A stretch of 64,000 bases of DNA from Pseudomonadota bacterium (GCA_023393635.1 JAEWKT010000042.1:1-64000), one strand, 5' to 3'. Positions 23,145-32,884 are shown, counted from the stretch's first letter. Translations and numbers: made by a program. The notes: a model not told the origin generated them from the letters alone.

Positions 23145-24647
23145 CTATAACTGGGCATTAAGCCGAACCAGTGCAGTGCGTAAGCCTTCTTCCAGCACGG
23201 GATGATAAAACGGCATTGCCAATAATTGCGGCACCGTGAGTTGTTGCTGAATTGCCCATGCCAACAAATGTGCTAGATGTTCTGCTTCTGTCACCAGCAA
23301 CTCTGCACCCAATAGTTGTTTACTCTCAGGGCAGGCATACAGTTGAATGGCACCGTGATTTTTATCTAAAACGGTAGCACGGCCTTGATTGTTATAAGAC
23401 ACGTCGGCCATTACAAACGCGGTATTGGATGACGTTAACTGCCGATGAGACTGCCCCGCCATGGCCATTTGCGGGGCGCTAAATACAATACTCAAGCCTG
23501 CATATCGTTTAAATGATTTAATGTCTGGGTAGCGTGCAGCATTTTTACCAGCAATACGGCCATCGTTAGTGGCTTCATGTTGCAGGGCATGCGGAGTGAG
23601 GACATCACCTGCAATAAAAATAGGTAGCTCATCAAGTTGCATGGTAGTTAGGTTATGAATTGGCTTTTTAATGTCCTGATACTGAGGATCAATGTTTTCT
23701 AAACCTAAATCGTTAATACTACTGTTACGGCCAATGGCGACCAGCAAATAATCGGCTTTTATGTGTCCGCTGTGCTGATGGGCGCTAGTTGAGGAAGTAG
23801 TGTGATCAGGCATGTTGTGATCAGACGCACTGTGATAATGCACTACCACTTGATTATCTTCTAAATAAACCTGTTCTACGCTGCTGTGATCAAGCTGAGT
23901 CAGCTTACTGCAGATAAGGGAAGTGGCCAGTTGGCGTAATTCAGGATGCGTCAGACCACCCACCACATTACCCTGATTAATTAAGGTAATTTCAACGCCA
24001 AGCCTTGCCAAAGCTTGCGCGAGTTCAATACCAATTGCGCCTGCACCCACCACAATCATACTCTTGGGTAACTGTTCAAGGTTGAAAATGGTATCGCTAG
24101 TCAGCAGCTTATCTTTTAATTTTTCTTGCCATCCATCCGCAATGCGTGGGGTAGAGCCAGTGGCAATAATGGTGGTTTTGGTGCGAATAATATCGTCACC
24201 TACTTGCAGGGTAGTGGCATCAATAAACTGGGCTTTACCTTGTTTTTTGTGTTCAGCAGGCCATGCATCAATCTCACCTTGCACATGACTCGTAAAATGC
24301 TCACGTAAGCGCTGCACACGTTGCATCACTGCTTTAGAATCAATCTGGGTTTGATTATGAATACCAAATTCAGCCGCATGTTGGCTAGCCTCAGCATATT
24401 TGCTGGCTTCAATCAGTAGTTTGCTTGGCATACAACCCACACGGGCACAGGTCGTATCCCAAGCCCCTAGATTAATCACCAGCACGTTACTGGTGTTTTT
24501 AATCACCTGACTATAAGCAGATTGTCCTGCCGAGCCTGCACCCAAAATAACCACGTCATAGTTGTGTTGGTGGCTGTCGATTGATTGGGTTTTAGTGGTT
24601 GATTGGCTGTCGTTCGTGCTATTGCTGTTCAGGTCAGTCTGACTCAT
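23145..24647 (-). CDS. FAD-dependent pyridine nucleotide-disulfide oxidoreductase (dihydrolipoamide dehydrogenase-like)
   Basis: 500 residues from the ATG at 24647; an earlier in-frame codon at 24698 would add an unrelated stretch. The first 30 residues are Ser/Thr/Gln-rich. FAD site: VVILGAGSAGQSAY. Redox-active pair: TTCARVGCMPSK, the C-x4-C of lipoamide/mercuric/glutathione reductases. NAD site: IVVGAGAIGIELAQALARLG; second FAD motif FIAGDV. A His-rich loop (about 285-305) is unusual. The C-terminal H-P-x-x-E-E dyad (FYHPVLEEGL) is present. No dehydrogenase complex genes are nearby, so the physiological substrate is open. Confidence 0.85.
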   Translation of the reverse strand: MSQTDLNSNSTNDSQSTTKTQSIDSHQHNYDVVILGAGSAGQSAYSQVIKNTSNVLVINLGAWDTTCARVGCMPSKLLIEASKYAEASQHAAEFGIHNQTQIDSKAVMQRVQRLREHFTSHVQGEIDAWPAEHKKQGKAQFIDATTLQVGDDIIRTKTTIIATGSTPRIADGWQEKLKDKLLTSDTIFNLEQLPKSMIVVGAGAIGIELAQALARLGVEITLINQGNVVGGLTHPELRQLATSLICSKLTQLDHSSVEQVYLEDNQVVVHYHSASDHNMPDHTTSSTSAHQHSGHIKADYLLVAIGRNSSINDLGLENIDPQYQDIKKPIHNLTTMQLDELPIFIAGDVLTPHALQHEATNDGRIAGKNAARYPDIKSFKRYAGLSIVFSAPQMAMAGQSHRQLTSSNTAFVMADVSYNNQGRATVLDKNHGAIQLYACPESKQLLGAELLVTEAEHLAHLLAWAIQQQLTVPQLLAMPFYHPVLEEGLRTALVRLNAQL

Positions 24648-24802
24648 GGATAAGGCATTCCTAATGCATGGTGGTGCTGTAGTTAAAATTACAATCACTC
24701 ACCATACCTTGTTATTTAACTCAATGAGGTAAATAAATTTAGCCAAGTTATTTAGCAAAGTCATTTAGTAAAGCAGTTTATTCGACAATCAATAAGCAGC
24801 TA

Positions 24803-26053
24803 CTAGTCAACAGATGGACAAGCGCGTGAAATGCTGAAAAGTAGCCGAATCAATGCAGGTAAGTGTGTACCTACAATAGACTTACCTGTATTTAAAATAG
24901 ACACGCTGATATCGCGTTGGGGGTCTGCCCAGCAAAAAATATTGGATAAGCCTAAGTGGCCAAATGCTTGACCTGTTTGTGGGCCATACATGCCAATCGG
25001 ATTAGCCCCTAACATAAATCCACTGCTATAACGCATGGGTGCCCAAAGCGTGTGGTCAAAGGACATGCCTGTTTGCGGCAAGATCGCATGACGAATGGTT
25101 TCTGCTTTAATAATTTGTTTACCTTGGTACATACCCTGATGCAGCAGCATGTCAAAAAAGCGATTAATTTGCTCAGCACTGGTAAACATATTGGCTGCAG
25201 GGCAAATGACCTGCATAAAATTGGCATGATTAGTTATCTCAATAATTTGATCCAAGCTGCCGCCTAATGCTCTGCTAAAAAACTGATTGGTACCCAAATG
25301 TGCATGTATGCCCGTAGCGCTATTGCTGGCCACTAAATGATGATATTGCGGTGCAAGGCCATAATCGAAATAGGGCATATCCATGGGTTTGGCGATATTT
25401 TCTTGTAAAAACTCACTGGCGGTTTGGCCAGTTACCCGCTCAATGATCTCACCCAAAATATAACCTGCCGATACCGCATGATAGGCTTGACGCGTGCCTG
25501 TGGGATAAATCGGTTTGGCAGCACATAACAGTTGAATAATGGCTTTGGTGTCAAACATCAACTCAGGCGAGATGTTGCCATTTAAGCGTGGAATCCCGCC
25601 ACGATGGGTAAGCAGGTGCAAAATAGTGGTGCCTTGTTTTCCTTCTGCGGCGTACTCAGGAATGTATTTGCTCACTGCATCATTGAGGTGAATTAAGCCG
25701 CGTTCATGTAGCAAATGTATTAATACAGCCGTCACGACTTTTGAGGCAGAAAATAAACATACGGGTGTGTCTGGTGTTGCAATGACTTTGGCGTTGTCCA
25801 ATGCATCATGTAAACCATTGCCTTGTGCATGACCAATACTGCGGTTAAGCACAATCTGGCCCTGCCGCCTGATGCATATTGACAGCATCGGATGATTGCC
25901 ATTTTGATATAGGCGCTGAGCTGCTTGCCAAATCTGCTCAACTTGGGTTTGGATCATGCCCGCTTGCTCTGCGGGTAATTCATTGTTGGCAATTCGGATT
26001 ACTTGTTCAATGGAACGCGGCGTTTTAATAGTATTGAGTGAAAAGTATTTCAT
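24803..26053 (-). CDS. Serine hydrolase of the beta-lactamase/esterase (class C-like) family
   Basis: 416 residues. The nucleophile motif S-x-x-K is SASK in CLFSASKVVTAVLIHLL (about 100-117), and the Tyr motif is YHAVSAGYILGEIIE (about 190-204). Later G-H-L-G (AFGHLGLSN) fits the third K/H-x-G box. These are the features of EstB-type esterases and penicillin-binding-like hydrolases, not of resistance beta-lactamases. No signal peptide is visible, so it is probably a cytoplasmic esterase. The substrate is unknown. In Acinetobacter relatives such genes often accompany lipid-use genes, and a lipase follows upstream. Confidence 0.85.
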   Translation of the reverse strand: MKYFSLNTIKTPRSIEQVIRIANNELPAEQAGMIQTQVEQIWQAAQRLYQNGNHPMLSICIRRQGQIVLNRSIGHAQGNGLHDALDNAKVIATPDTPVCLFSASKVVTAVLIHLLHERGLIHLNDAVSKYIPEYAAEGKQGTTILHLLTHRGGIPRLNGNISPELMFDTKAIIQLLCAAKPIYPTGTRQAYHAVSAGYILGEIIERVTGQTASEFLQENIAKPMDMPYFDYGLAPQYHHLVASNSATGIHAHLGTNQFFSRALGGSLDQIIEITNHANFMQVICPAANMFTSAEQINRFFDMLLHQGMYQGKQIIKAETIRHAILPQTGMSFDHTLWAPMRYSSGFMLGANPIGMYGPQTGQAFGHLGLSNIFCWADPQRDISVSILNTGKSIVGTHLPALIRLLFSISRACPSVD

Positions 26054-26137
26054 AAATGGCGCTGTGACTCAAAAGTAGTAAGAGATAGAAGTAATTTAAA
26101 AATTAAACGCAGCGTTAGTTTAAATATGGTTTAAAAT

Positions 26138-26170
26138 TTAAAAAATAAGACACTGATAAACAATGTCTTA
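26138..26170 (-). terminator. Terminator of the lipase gene
   Basis: TAAGACA (26146-26152) and TGTCTTA (26164-26170) form a perfect 7-bp stem; on the minus strand it is followed by TTTTTTAAATTTT. It lies 42 bp beyond the lipase stop. Confidence 0.7.
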
Positions 26171-26211
26171 GTTGATGATAAAAAGCGTGATAAATAAAAG
26201 CCATGTAAAAA

Positions 26212-27276
26212 CTATAGACCAACCCCTTTGAGTCGGTTGGCTTGTTGGCGATACAGTTGCACTGGATCTGGTGTAAAAACGCTTACCAGTCCCATAACTT
26301 GATTTACTTCATCCAAATGATTTTGGTAATAGTCATCACGGATCACTTGACCCAAGTGACTAGAACAACTGGGTACTAAGCCATCACTCGGCTCTTTGAT
26401 TAGTAAGCCAGTTGCTGCCAATAGGGGTGATGCAGGGTTAAACGGATTGGTCAGCTTGCCAGCACCGCTCCATGAATAATAACGCACGCCATTGACCTCA
26501 CTGGCTCCCTGACCACAATACTGAGCGGGGATACCTTGTGGAAAACGTGCATTAAATTCAAGCGCACTGGCGCGAGTGAGTGAATTTAGGCTACCCATCG
26601 CGTCCTGCTCATAACCTTTGCCGGATGAAATGCCCACCAGATTTAAAAATGCATTCAATGGTGCGACCAGTAGTGAGGAAATAGTACTATTTTTCTCTAA
26701 TACTGGTAGTAATTGATCAGCCACTGGCGAACCCATATTTGGTCCACCGACGCTGGTAACAGATGCCACATGTTGTGGCACTAAACCAGCGACATAACGA
26801 ATAGCCTGACTACCATGACTATGGCCAATTAAATTAACTTTTTGTGCACCTGTAATGGCAACAATATCTTCTACTTGTTGTAGCAATTGCTCACCACGAA
26901 TATCTGAATTATTCAATGCCGCCATTTGAGCCACATAGACATTGGCACCTGCACGGCTTAAATCTTGTGGAATACCGTAGAAGTAATCATAAATTCCGCC
27001 TATGGCAGAGAAACCACTGGCGCCGTGGGCAAGAACGATAGGGTATTTGGTTTTGGCGTAGGTTGATAGCTGTAGCTGCTTACCACCTTCGCGGCAACCA
27101 TCGGTACTGCAATACTGATAGCTATTCATGGCCGCCGAGCTCACGCCTGAAATACAAAACATTCCGCCTAATATGAGCGCTTGGAGGACTCTGTTTGGAT
27201 TACAGCAAGCATCTGCTAGGCGGTTTTTGGCTAATGGGACTTCCATATTGTTGTTGGCTGTACGTGTCTTGTTCAT
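26212..27276 (-). CDS. Secreted triacylglycerol lipase (Pseudomonas family I-like)
   Basis: 354 residues from the ATG at 27276, which has AAAGGATC upstream; the longer reading to 27405 includes the promoter. The signal peptide is VLQALILGGMFCISGVSSAA. YPIVLAHGASGF forms the oxyanion strand. The nucleophile elbow is IGHSHGS, then SVGGPNMGSPVAD. An Asp near LIKEPSDGLVP and a His near YYQNHLDEVNQ complete a likely triad. Family I.1/I.2 lipases normally require a membrane foldase (Lif) encoded next door; none is seen here, so folding may be foldase-independent or the foldase gene lies elsewhere. Divergent from an AraC-type regulator. Confidence 0.88.
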   Translation of the reverse strand: MNKTRTANNNMEVPLAKNRLADACCNPNRVLQALILGGMFCISGVSSAAMNSYQYCSTDGCREGGKQLQLSTYAKTKYPIVLAHGASGFSAIGGIYDYFYGIPQDLSRAGANVYVAQMAALNNSDIRGEQLLQQVEDIVAITGAQKVNLIGHSHGSQAIRYVAGLVPQHVASVTSVGGPNMGSPVADQLLPVLEKNSTISSLLVAPLNAFLNLVGISSGKGYEQDAMGSLNSLTRASALEFNARFPQGIPAQYCGQGASEVNGVRYYSWSGAGKLTNPFNPASPLLAATGLLIKEPSDGLVPSCSSHLGQVIRDDYYQNHLDEVNQVMGLVSVFTPDPVQLYRQQANRLKGVGL

Positions 27277-27356
27277 GATGATCCTTTCACTCACGTCTAT
27301 TAAAATTATGGTAAAACTAGTATTTGCCAAAAGCACAACAACAGTGAGATGCTGAC

Positions 27357-27388
27357 TGGCCAATTTAACAATCATTCGTGGCCAAATT
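27357..27388. promoter_or_regulatory. Direct repeat between the lipase and AraC genes
   Basis: TGGCCAATTT (27357) and TGGCCAAATT (27379) are same-strand repeats 22 bp apart, about two helix turns. That is the geometry of AraC/XylS-type operators. They lie in the lipase/regulator intergenic region, directly before one possible regulator start. Confidence 0.5.
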
Positions 27389-27390
27389 GT

Positions 27391-28431
27391 ATGAAGCTTG
27401 AGCACAATTCCCAGTTTGAAAAACTTTATCAGCCGCTAATTCCTATTATTTATGTGCAAGTGGCCTTACACATTGCGCAAGAGCGCGGTTTAAATGCTCA
27501 GCAGCTGATTCAGACGATTGGCTTAAGTGAATGTCAATTAAATGATGTGCAAACCTTGGTCACACCTTTTGTGCATGCGTGGCTATTGACTTTAATTATT
27601 GAGCAATCGGGCAATCATGGATTAGGCTTTGAAATTGGCTTGCGCTTGAGTCCGACGGTGCATGGACAATTGGGGCAGGCGATATTGTGCTGCGCCACGT
27701 TGAACGATGCACTTGATATTGCCAGTCAATTTTGGCATTTGCGTGAGCGCTTAATTCAATTTCACTTTACTCAGCATGGTGATATTGGGGTGGTACATTT
27801 ACACACCGAGCTTGTTTATCCTGAGCCGCTACGTCAATTGCACTTTGATTGTATGCTGGCCATGTTTTATCGTATGACACAAATCTTGACCTGTAGTCTG
27901 ACACCCATTGGTGAGATTTGGTTAGATTACCCTGATCCTGATTATGTTGAATCGAGCAGTGCGCAGCAGTTACCTGTGCTGCGTTACAATATGCCCAGTT
28001 GCCAGTATCGTGTGCCTTTGGAGGTGATGAATTTACCCTTAGTCATGGCAAACCCCCAAGCCCTTAAGCATGCGATAGCGCACTGTGAGCGTGAACAAAG
28101 CTTGCAACAACAGGGTCAATTTTTAAAAAGTGTAATGGCGCGCTTGCAACGACAAGAAAATGGTTATGCTAGCCCTGAACAAATTGCCAATGATTTGCAC
28201 TTATCATTGCGAACGTTTAGACGACGTTTGCAGCAAGAAAACAGCAGCTATCAAATGTTATTGGAAGGTATTAAAAAACGAGATGCACTGCAATTATTAG
28301 AAGATAATCGTTTAGCGATTCAACACATTTCAAGCCTATTAGGTTATAGCAACCCAGCTAATTTTTCGCGAGTATTTAAAACATGGACAGGCAAAACGCC
28401 CAGTGAATATCGGGCGTTGCTTGCTGGATGA
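27391..28431 (+). CDS. AraC-family transcriptional regulator with arabinose-binding-like N-terminus
   Basis: 346 residues from the ATG at 27391; an ATG at 27349 would add 14 residues and cover the repeat. Residues 15-200 match the ligand-sensing domain common to OruR/ArgR-type regulators of hydrophobic metabolites (IPIIYVQVALHIAQERGL, GFEIGLRLSPTVHGQLGQAI, LHFDCMLAMFYR). The C-terminal HTH pair is ANDLHLSLRTFRRRLQQEN and ISSLLGYSNPANFSRVFKTWTGKTPSEYR. Divergent from the secreted lipase, so a lipid-derived inducer is plausible. No clear ribosome site precedes either start. Confidence 0.85.
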   Translation: MKLEHNSQFEKLYQPLIPIIYVQVALHIAQERGLNAQQLIQTIGLSECQLNDVQTLVTPFVHAWLLTLIIEQSGNHGLGFEIGLRLSPTVHGQLGQAILCCATLNDALDIASQFWHLRERLIQFHFTQHGDIGVVHLHTELVYPEPLRQLHFDCMLAMFYRMTQILTCSLTPIGEIWLDYPDPDYVESSSAQQLPVLRYNMPSCQYRVPLEVMNLPLVMANPQALKHAIAHCEREQSLQQQGQFLKSVMARLQRQENGYASPEQIANDLHLSLRTFRRRLQQENSSYQMLLEGIKKRDALQLLEDNRLAIQHISSLLGYSNPANFSRVFKTWTGKTPSEYRALLAG

Positions 28432-28465
28432 TTACTTGTGTAATCATGGTTGAATCATTGCAGAT

Positions 28466-29281
28466 TTATTTGGCTAATCTGCCGTTAATCCAATGATTAA
28501 TTCGATCTGGCGTTAGGCTGGATAGTGAATACAATACTTGAGAGGGCAAACCAATCGGCGTGTGAACGGGCATAAATCTAGCGCGACGATTAGATAGTTT
28601 TACAATGGCTTGTGCAACATCGTCTGCACTTAAATGCACGCCCAATTTATCAATGGCACCACTTTGCATATCCTTGACCATGGCAGTTTGTACAAATAAC
28701 GGCATCACATCCACCACGCGAATGCCAAACTTGCGCCACTCATTGTCCAAGGCTTCGGTTAAGCCACGCACCGCACACTTGCTGGCCGAATAGCTGGATA
28801 AATTGGGCTGGCCATAAATAGCAGATGCAGACGACAGGTTAATCACCCTTGATTGCGCAGTTTGCTTAAGGTACGGCAGCGCGCTATAGCAGCCATTGAC
28901 CACGCCATTTAAATTAATATTGATCAGGTTTAAATGCTGCTGTAAGCCAATGTCTTCAAAGCAACCAGAATATAAAATACCCGCATTATTCACCAATACA
29001 TCCAAGCGACCCGTGTGCTTAAAAAAGGCGTCAAGCGCCTGTTGCCATTGTTCGGCATTGGTGACATCAAGCTGGCCTGCCAGTGCATGTTGACCACCCG
29101 ACTGTGCATTTAATTCTTCTGCGAGTGCTTGTACAGCCGCATGATCACGGTCATAAGCGCCGACAAACCAGCCTGCTGCAGCAAAACATTGTGCGGTCGC
29201 GCGGCCAATGCCTGCGCCTGCGCCCGTAATGAATACGGTTTTTTTATTCATGACGCTGTGATTGGTGTTTTTACTATTCAT
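28466..29281 (-). CDS. Short-chain dehydrogenase/reductase
   Basis: 271 residues, AGGAAA before the ATG. Motifs: FITGAGAGIGRATAQ (NAD(P) site, about 16-30), DVTNAEQW, NNAGILYSG, catalytic Ser in INLSSASAIYGQ, and Tyr-Lys in YSASKCAVRGLTEAL. DVMPLFVQTAMV follows. Acinetobacter relatives have close homologues annotated as alcohol or acyl dehydrogenases in hydrocarbon metabolism. Divergent from an aldehyde dehydrogenase and sharing two operator-like palindromes, so the two may handle consecutive alcohol-aldehyde oxidation steps; that coupling is inferred. Confidence 0.88.
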   Translation of the reverse strand: MNSKNTNHSVMNKKTVFITGAGAGIGRATAQCFAAAGWFVGAYDRDHAAVQALAEELNAQSGGQHALAGQLDVTNAEQWQQALDAFFKHTGRLDVLVNNAGILYSGCFEDIGLQQHLNLININLNGVVNGCYSALPYLKQTAQSRVINLSSASAIYGQPNLSSYSASKCAVRGLTEALDNEWRKFGIRVVDVMPLFVQTAMVKDMQSGAIDKLGVHLSADDVAQAIVKLSNRRARFMPVHTPIGLPSQVLYSLSSLTPDRINHWINGRLAK

Positions 29282-29321
29282 GATGATTTCCTATTATCGT
29301 TTTGGGTTGAGTCTTGCCGTC

Positions 29322-29377
29322 AAAAATGACAGTGAAGAGGTCATTTTTCTGCGCATTTGACAACAAAGATTGTCAAA
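29322..29377. promoter_or_regulatory. Two palindromes in the SDR/aldehyde dehydrogenase divergent promoter region
   Basis: AAAAATGAC...GTCATTTTT (29322-29348, 9-bp arms, 9-bp spacer) and TTTGACAA...TTGTCAAA (29356-29377, 8-bp arms, 6-bp spacer). Both are perfect and contain TGAC/GTCA cores, suggesting binding by one dimeric repressor. The regulator is not identified; no such gene is adjacent. Confidence 0.5.
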
Positions 29378-29508
29378 ATACAAGACTTTGGTTTAAATCC
29401 GACTACAATCTCTGCACAGCCAATGGGTTGTAGCATTGCAAAAAAGTATTATGCTTTTATTATTAATTCCATTATTCACTCCAGCATTTTTATCGTTAAG
29501 GACAGCCC

Positions 29509-30951
29509 ATGAGCCAGCCATTTCAACTAAAAGCACAGTATCCCTTATATGTGGCCAACCAGCCGATTGAAACAGGTAGCTGGCTTGAGGTCACCGATAA
29601 ATATAGCAATAAAGTCGTCAGTCGGGTGGCACAAGCCGATGCCAATATATTAGATCAAGCCATTGCTGCTGCTGTTCAGGCTGAAAAAGCCATGGCTGCA
29701 CTAAAGCCATTTGAAAAACAAAAAATCCTGCTGCATTGTGTGAACCGTTTTAAAGAGCGAAGCGATGAGTTAACGCAAATTTTGGTGATTGAAGGCGGTA
29801 AGCCGCTGGGTTCTGCCAAAGCGGAAGTCTTGCGCTTAATCAGTACCTTTCAATTGGCTGCCGATGCGGTCACGCAATTGGATCAAGGCGTGGTGATGCC
29901 GTTAGCCGTGACTGAGACGGCTGCGAGTTATCGCGGTATGACCCAGCGTGTGCCTGTGGGTGCGGTATCACTTATTAGCCCGTTTAATTTTCCCTTAAAT
30001 TTAACCGCACATAAAATCGCACCAGCCATTGTGGCAGGCTGTCCGTTTGTTTTAAAACCAGCCAGCTTAACGCCGATTAGTGCCATTATTATTGCTGAAG
30101 TGCTGGCCGAAACAAACTTGCCTAAAGGTGCATTTTCCATTGTGCCGTGTCACCGTGATGCAGCAGATATTATGGTAACTGACGACCGTTTTAAACTGCT
30201 TAGCTTTACGGGTTCTGACCAGGTGGGCTGGGACATGAAAGCACGCTGTGGGCGCAAAAAAGTAGTGCTCGAGCTAGGTGGTAATGCCGCCGTGATGTTA
30301 GAAGATGATGCCAATGTGGATGCCGCACTGGATCGCTTGGTCGCAGGAGGTTACTCGCAAGCAGGGCAGGTGTGTATCAGTGTGCAGCGTATTTTGGCGC
30401 ATGAAAAAATATATGATGAACTCAAAGACAAGTTCGTGGCACGGGTGAAACAATTAAAAGCTGCTGATCCTGCCTTGGCTGACACGATCGTAGGCCCGAT
30501 GATTAAAGAAAAAGAAGCGGTGCGACTTAAAGGCTGGATTGATGATGCCGTGGCGCAAGGTGCCAGTTTGCTGGCAGGCGGTGATCTCAATGGCGTGATG
30601 CTGGAGGCGACCGTGCTGGAAAATGTTGGCCTAGATGCCGACGTTTATAAAAACGAAGCCTTTGGTCCTGTGGTGATTTTGGAAAAATACAGCAACTTTG
30701 AAGAAGGCATGCAACTGATTAATCACAGTCGCTTTGGTTTGCAGGCAGGTGTGTATACCAATGATTTAAATAAAATGTTTAAAGCGTGGGATACCTTGCA
30801 TGTGGGCGGCGTGATTATTAACGATGTGCCGACTTTCCGCGTGGATAACATGCCCTATGGTGGTGTGAAAGACAGTGGTCTTGGCCGTGAAGGAATTAAG
30901 GCTGCGGTGCTTGATATGACGGAAGAGCGTGTATTAGTGATTAAGCAGTAG
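29509..30951 (+). CDS. NAD(P)-dependent aldehyde dehydrogenase
   Basis: 480 residues with AAGGA before the ATG. Motifs: LISPFNFPLNLTAHKIAPAIVAG (with the catalytic Asn), FTGSDQVGWDMK, the general-base Glu in VLELGGNAAVMLED, and the catalytic Cys in YSQAGQVCISVQR. GPVVILEKY and FRVDNMPYGGVKDSGLGREG follow. It oxidises an aldehyde to an acid; the family branch resembles the broad-range/lactaldehyde-type enzymes, so the substrate cannot be fixed. Divergent partner of the SDR gene. Confidence 0.9.
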   Translation: MSQPFQLKAQYPLYVANQPIETGSWLEVTDKYSNKVVSRVAQADANILDQAIAAAVQAEKAMAALKPFEKQKILLHCVNRFKERSDELTQILVIEGGKPLGSAKAEVLRLISTFQLAADAVTQLDQGVVMPLAVTETAASYRGMTQRVPVGAVSLISPFNFPLNLTAHKIAPAIVAGCPFVLKPASLTPISAIIIAEVLAETNLPKGAFSIVPCHRDAADIMVTDDRFKLLSFTGSDQVGWDMKARCGRKKVVLELGGNAAVMLEDDANVDAALDRLVAGGYSQAGQVCISVQRILAHEKIYDELKDKFVARVKQLKAADPALADTIVGPMIKEKEAVRLKGWIDDAVAQGASLLAGGDLNGVMLEATVLENVGLDADVYKNEAFGPVVILEKYSNFEEGMQLINHSRFGLQAGVYTNDLNKMFKAWDTLHVGGVIINDVPTFRVDNMPYGGVKDSGLGREGIKAAVLDMTEERVLVIKQ

Positions 30952-31321
30952 TTTTGTCTAATTTAATTAGAAAATTTTAGCACGTCGGAGTCTTATCGTT
31001 TTAGGTATGATGAGAGGATTTGCCTGCGGCTGGTCTTACCTTGCGCAGCAGTGCTGCTCATTCGACAAATTAAGCAAAACCATCTTGCGAAGTAGGACTT
31101 CTCATCGTAAACCTCGGTTAATATGAGCGCGATAGTTTTTACTCGTATTCTTGACATGCATGTATAGTTTAAATGTAGCCCTGTCTCGAATAATTACGAA
31201 CGACTTTAAAGGCACAAGCATCAATAAATGAGGTGCTACATAAACGGTGTTTTTAGTCAGGCTGCACAAGGAGTCAGTGCAGTTTTATGTATAATAATTA
31301 GATTGGATAAGGACAATAGCG
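30952..31321. other. 370-bp gap before the NSS transporter
   Basis: No gene is supported. A TTGACA at 31151 is followed by AT-rich sequence but no well-spaced -10. AAGGA lies 12 bp before the transporter ATG. Nothing else stands out. Confidence 0.4.
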
Positions 31322-32884
31322 ATGTCAGCACCTGAGTCAAATATACGTGAAAACTGGTCAGCCCGATCTGGTTTTATTTTTGCAGCGGTTGGATCGGCCG
31401 TTGGATTGGGCAATATTTGGCGTTTTCCGTATGTGGCTTATGAAAACGGTGGTGGTGCCTTTTTGCTGCCCTATCTGATTGCCTTGGTGACTGCGGGTTT
31501 GCCGCTATTATTTTTAGATTATATTGTGGGGCATAAGTACCGTCGTTCTGCGCCTTTATCGTACAAGCAAATTACCCCAAAAGCAGAAAGCCTGGGCTGG
31601 TGGCAGGTCATGGTATGCCTGTTTATTGGTGCCTATTACGCCAGTGTATTGGCATGGGCAGCCAGCTATGTGTATTTTTCCTTTGGGCAAAAATGGCAAG
31701 CTGACCCTGAACAATTTTTTATGCAGCAGTATCTACAGAGTAGTTCTTTACAAGGGAGCAGTGGCGCTGGTTTAAGCTTTGATATTATTCCACATTTATT
31801 TTTTCCTATTGCAGCCATGTGGCTGATTGTATTAACCATTTTATTGCTGGGGATTAAGCGTGGGATAGAATGGTCGAACAAGATTTTTATTCCTCTATTA
31901 ATTATTTTATTTTTAATTTTAGTGGTTCAGGCCATACGCTTACCTGGTGCCATGACTGGCTTGGATGCATTTTTTACACCCAACTGGCACGCCATGACTG
32001 ACTATAAAGTATGGCTTGCAGCGTATGGACATATCTTTTTTTCCTTGTCGGTTGGCTTTGGCATTATGGTGACCTATGCATCTTACTTGGGTAAAAAAGC
32101 CAATTTAACCGCGTCTGGCCTGGTGGTGGGATTGGCCAATTCTTCATTTGAGTTGCTGGCAGGTATTGGGGTATTTGCGGCATTAGGATTTATGGCGCAA
32201 GTGCAGGGCGTTCCCGTTGCCGAGGTAGTGAAAGGCGGTATTGGACTGGCGTTTATTGTGTTTCCCAAGCTTATTAGTAGCTTAGGTGCTGGCGGTGACT
32301 GGTTTGGCTTTTTGTTTTTTAGTTGTTTGGTGTTTGCTGGTATTACCTCTTTGGTGAGCGTGATGGAAGTACCGATTAGTGCCATTGTGGATAAAACAGG
32401 CTGTAAGCGCAAAACGGCAGTGTTGAGTGTGGGTGGTGGTACGGCAGTGGTGTCTACTGCTTTGTTTTCAACCGCCAGTGCCATGACGCTGGTGGATATT
32501 ATGGATCACTTTGTTAATAATATTGGCGTGGTGGTTGGTGCGCTGTTGTCCATTGTGTTGGTAAGCTGGGTGATTAAAAACAAGCTGGCTGAATTTACCC
32601 AGCATGTGAATCAGGTATCAAGCATTAAACTGGGCAAAGTATGGCAAATCCTGCTAATGGTGGTCACCCCACTTAGCCTGATTATTGCTTTGGGCTTTAC
32701 CATGTCCGAGCTGTTTAGTGAGGGTTATGGCAATTATTCCCGTGGCATGATTTTGACATTTGGCTGGGGCAGTATTTTGTGTTGTTTGCTGGGTGCCGTG
32801 TTGCTAAATTATTTGCCGCATCGAAAAAATCCGTTGACAGCAGATGCGATAAATACCACCCACAAGGAGAATAATCATGAATAA
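31322..32884 (+). CDS. Sodium-dependent amino-acid transporter (NSS family, MetP-like)
   Basis: 520 residues, about 12 membrane segments. The N-terminus has W-S-A-R-S-G-F-I-F-A-A-V-G-S-A-V-G-L-G-N-I-W-R-F-P, the Na+-binding TM1 signature of neurotransmitter-sodium symporters, and GGGAFLLPYLI follows. The gene overlaps by 8 bp a 36-residue membrane peptide resembling MetS. That pairing is known for bacterial methionine/alanine importers, so methionine or alanine is the likely cargo. It would complement the MesX/MesD pathway in the same window, although they are 15 kb apart. Confidence 0.88.
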   Translation: MSAPESNIRENWSARSGFIFAAVGSAVGLGNIWRFPYVAYENGGGAFLLPYLIALVTAGLPLLFLDYIVGHKYRRSAPLSYKQITPKAESLGWWQVMVCLFIGAYYASVLAWAASYVYFSFGQKWQADPEQFFMQQYLQSSSLQGSSGAGLSFDIIPHLFFPIAAMWLIVLTILLLGIKRGIEWSNKIFIPLLIILFLILVVQAIRLPGAMTGLDAFFTPNWHAMTDYKVWLAAYGHIFFSLSVGFGIMVTYASYLGKKANLTASGLVVGLANSSFELLAGIGVFAALGFMAQVQGVPVAEVVKGGIGLAFIVFPKLISSLGAGGDWFGFLFFSCLVFAGITSLVSVMEVPISAIVDKTGCKRKTAVLSVGGGTAVVSTALFSTASAMTLVDIMDHFVNNIGVVVGALLSIVLVSWVIKNKLAEFTQHVNQVSSIKLGKVWQILLMVVTPLSLIIALGFTMSELFSEGYGNYSRGMILTFGWGSILCCLLGAVLLNYLPHRKNPLTADAINTTHKENNHE

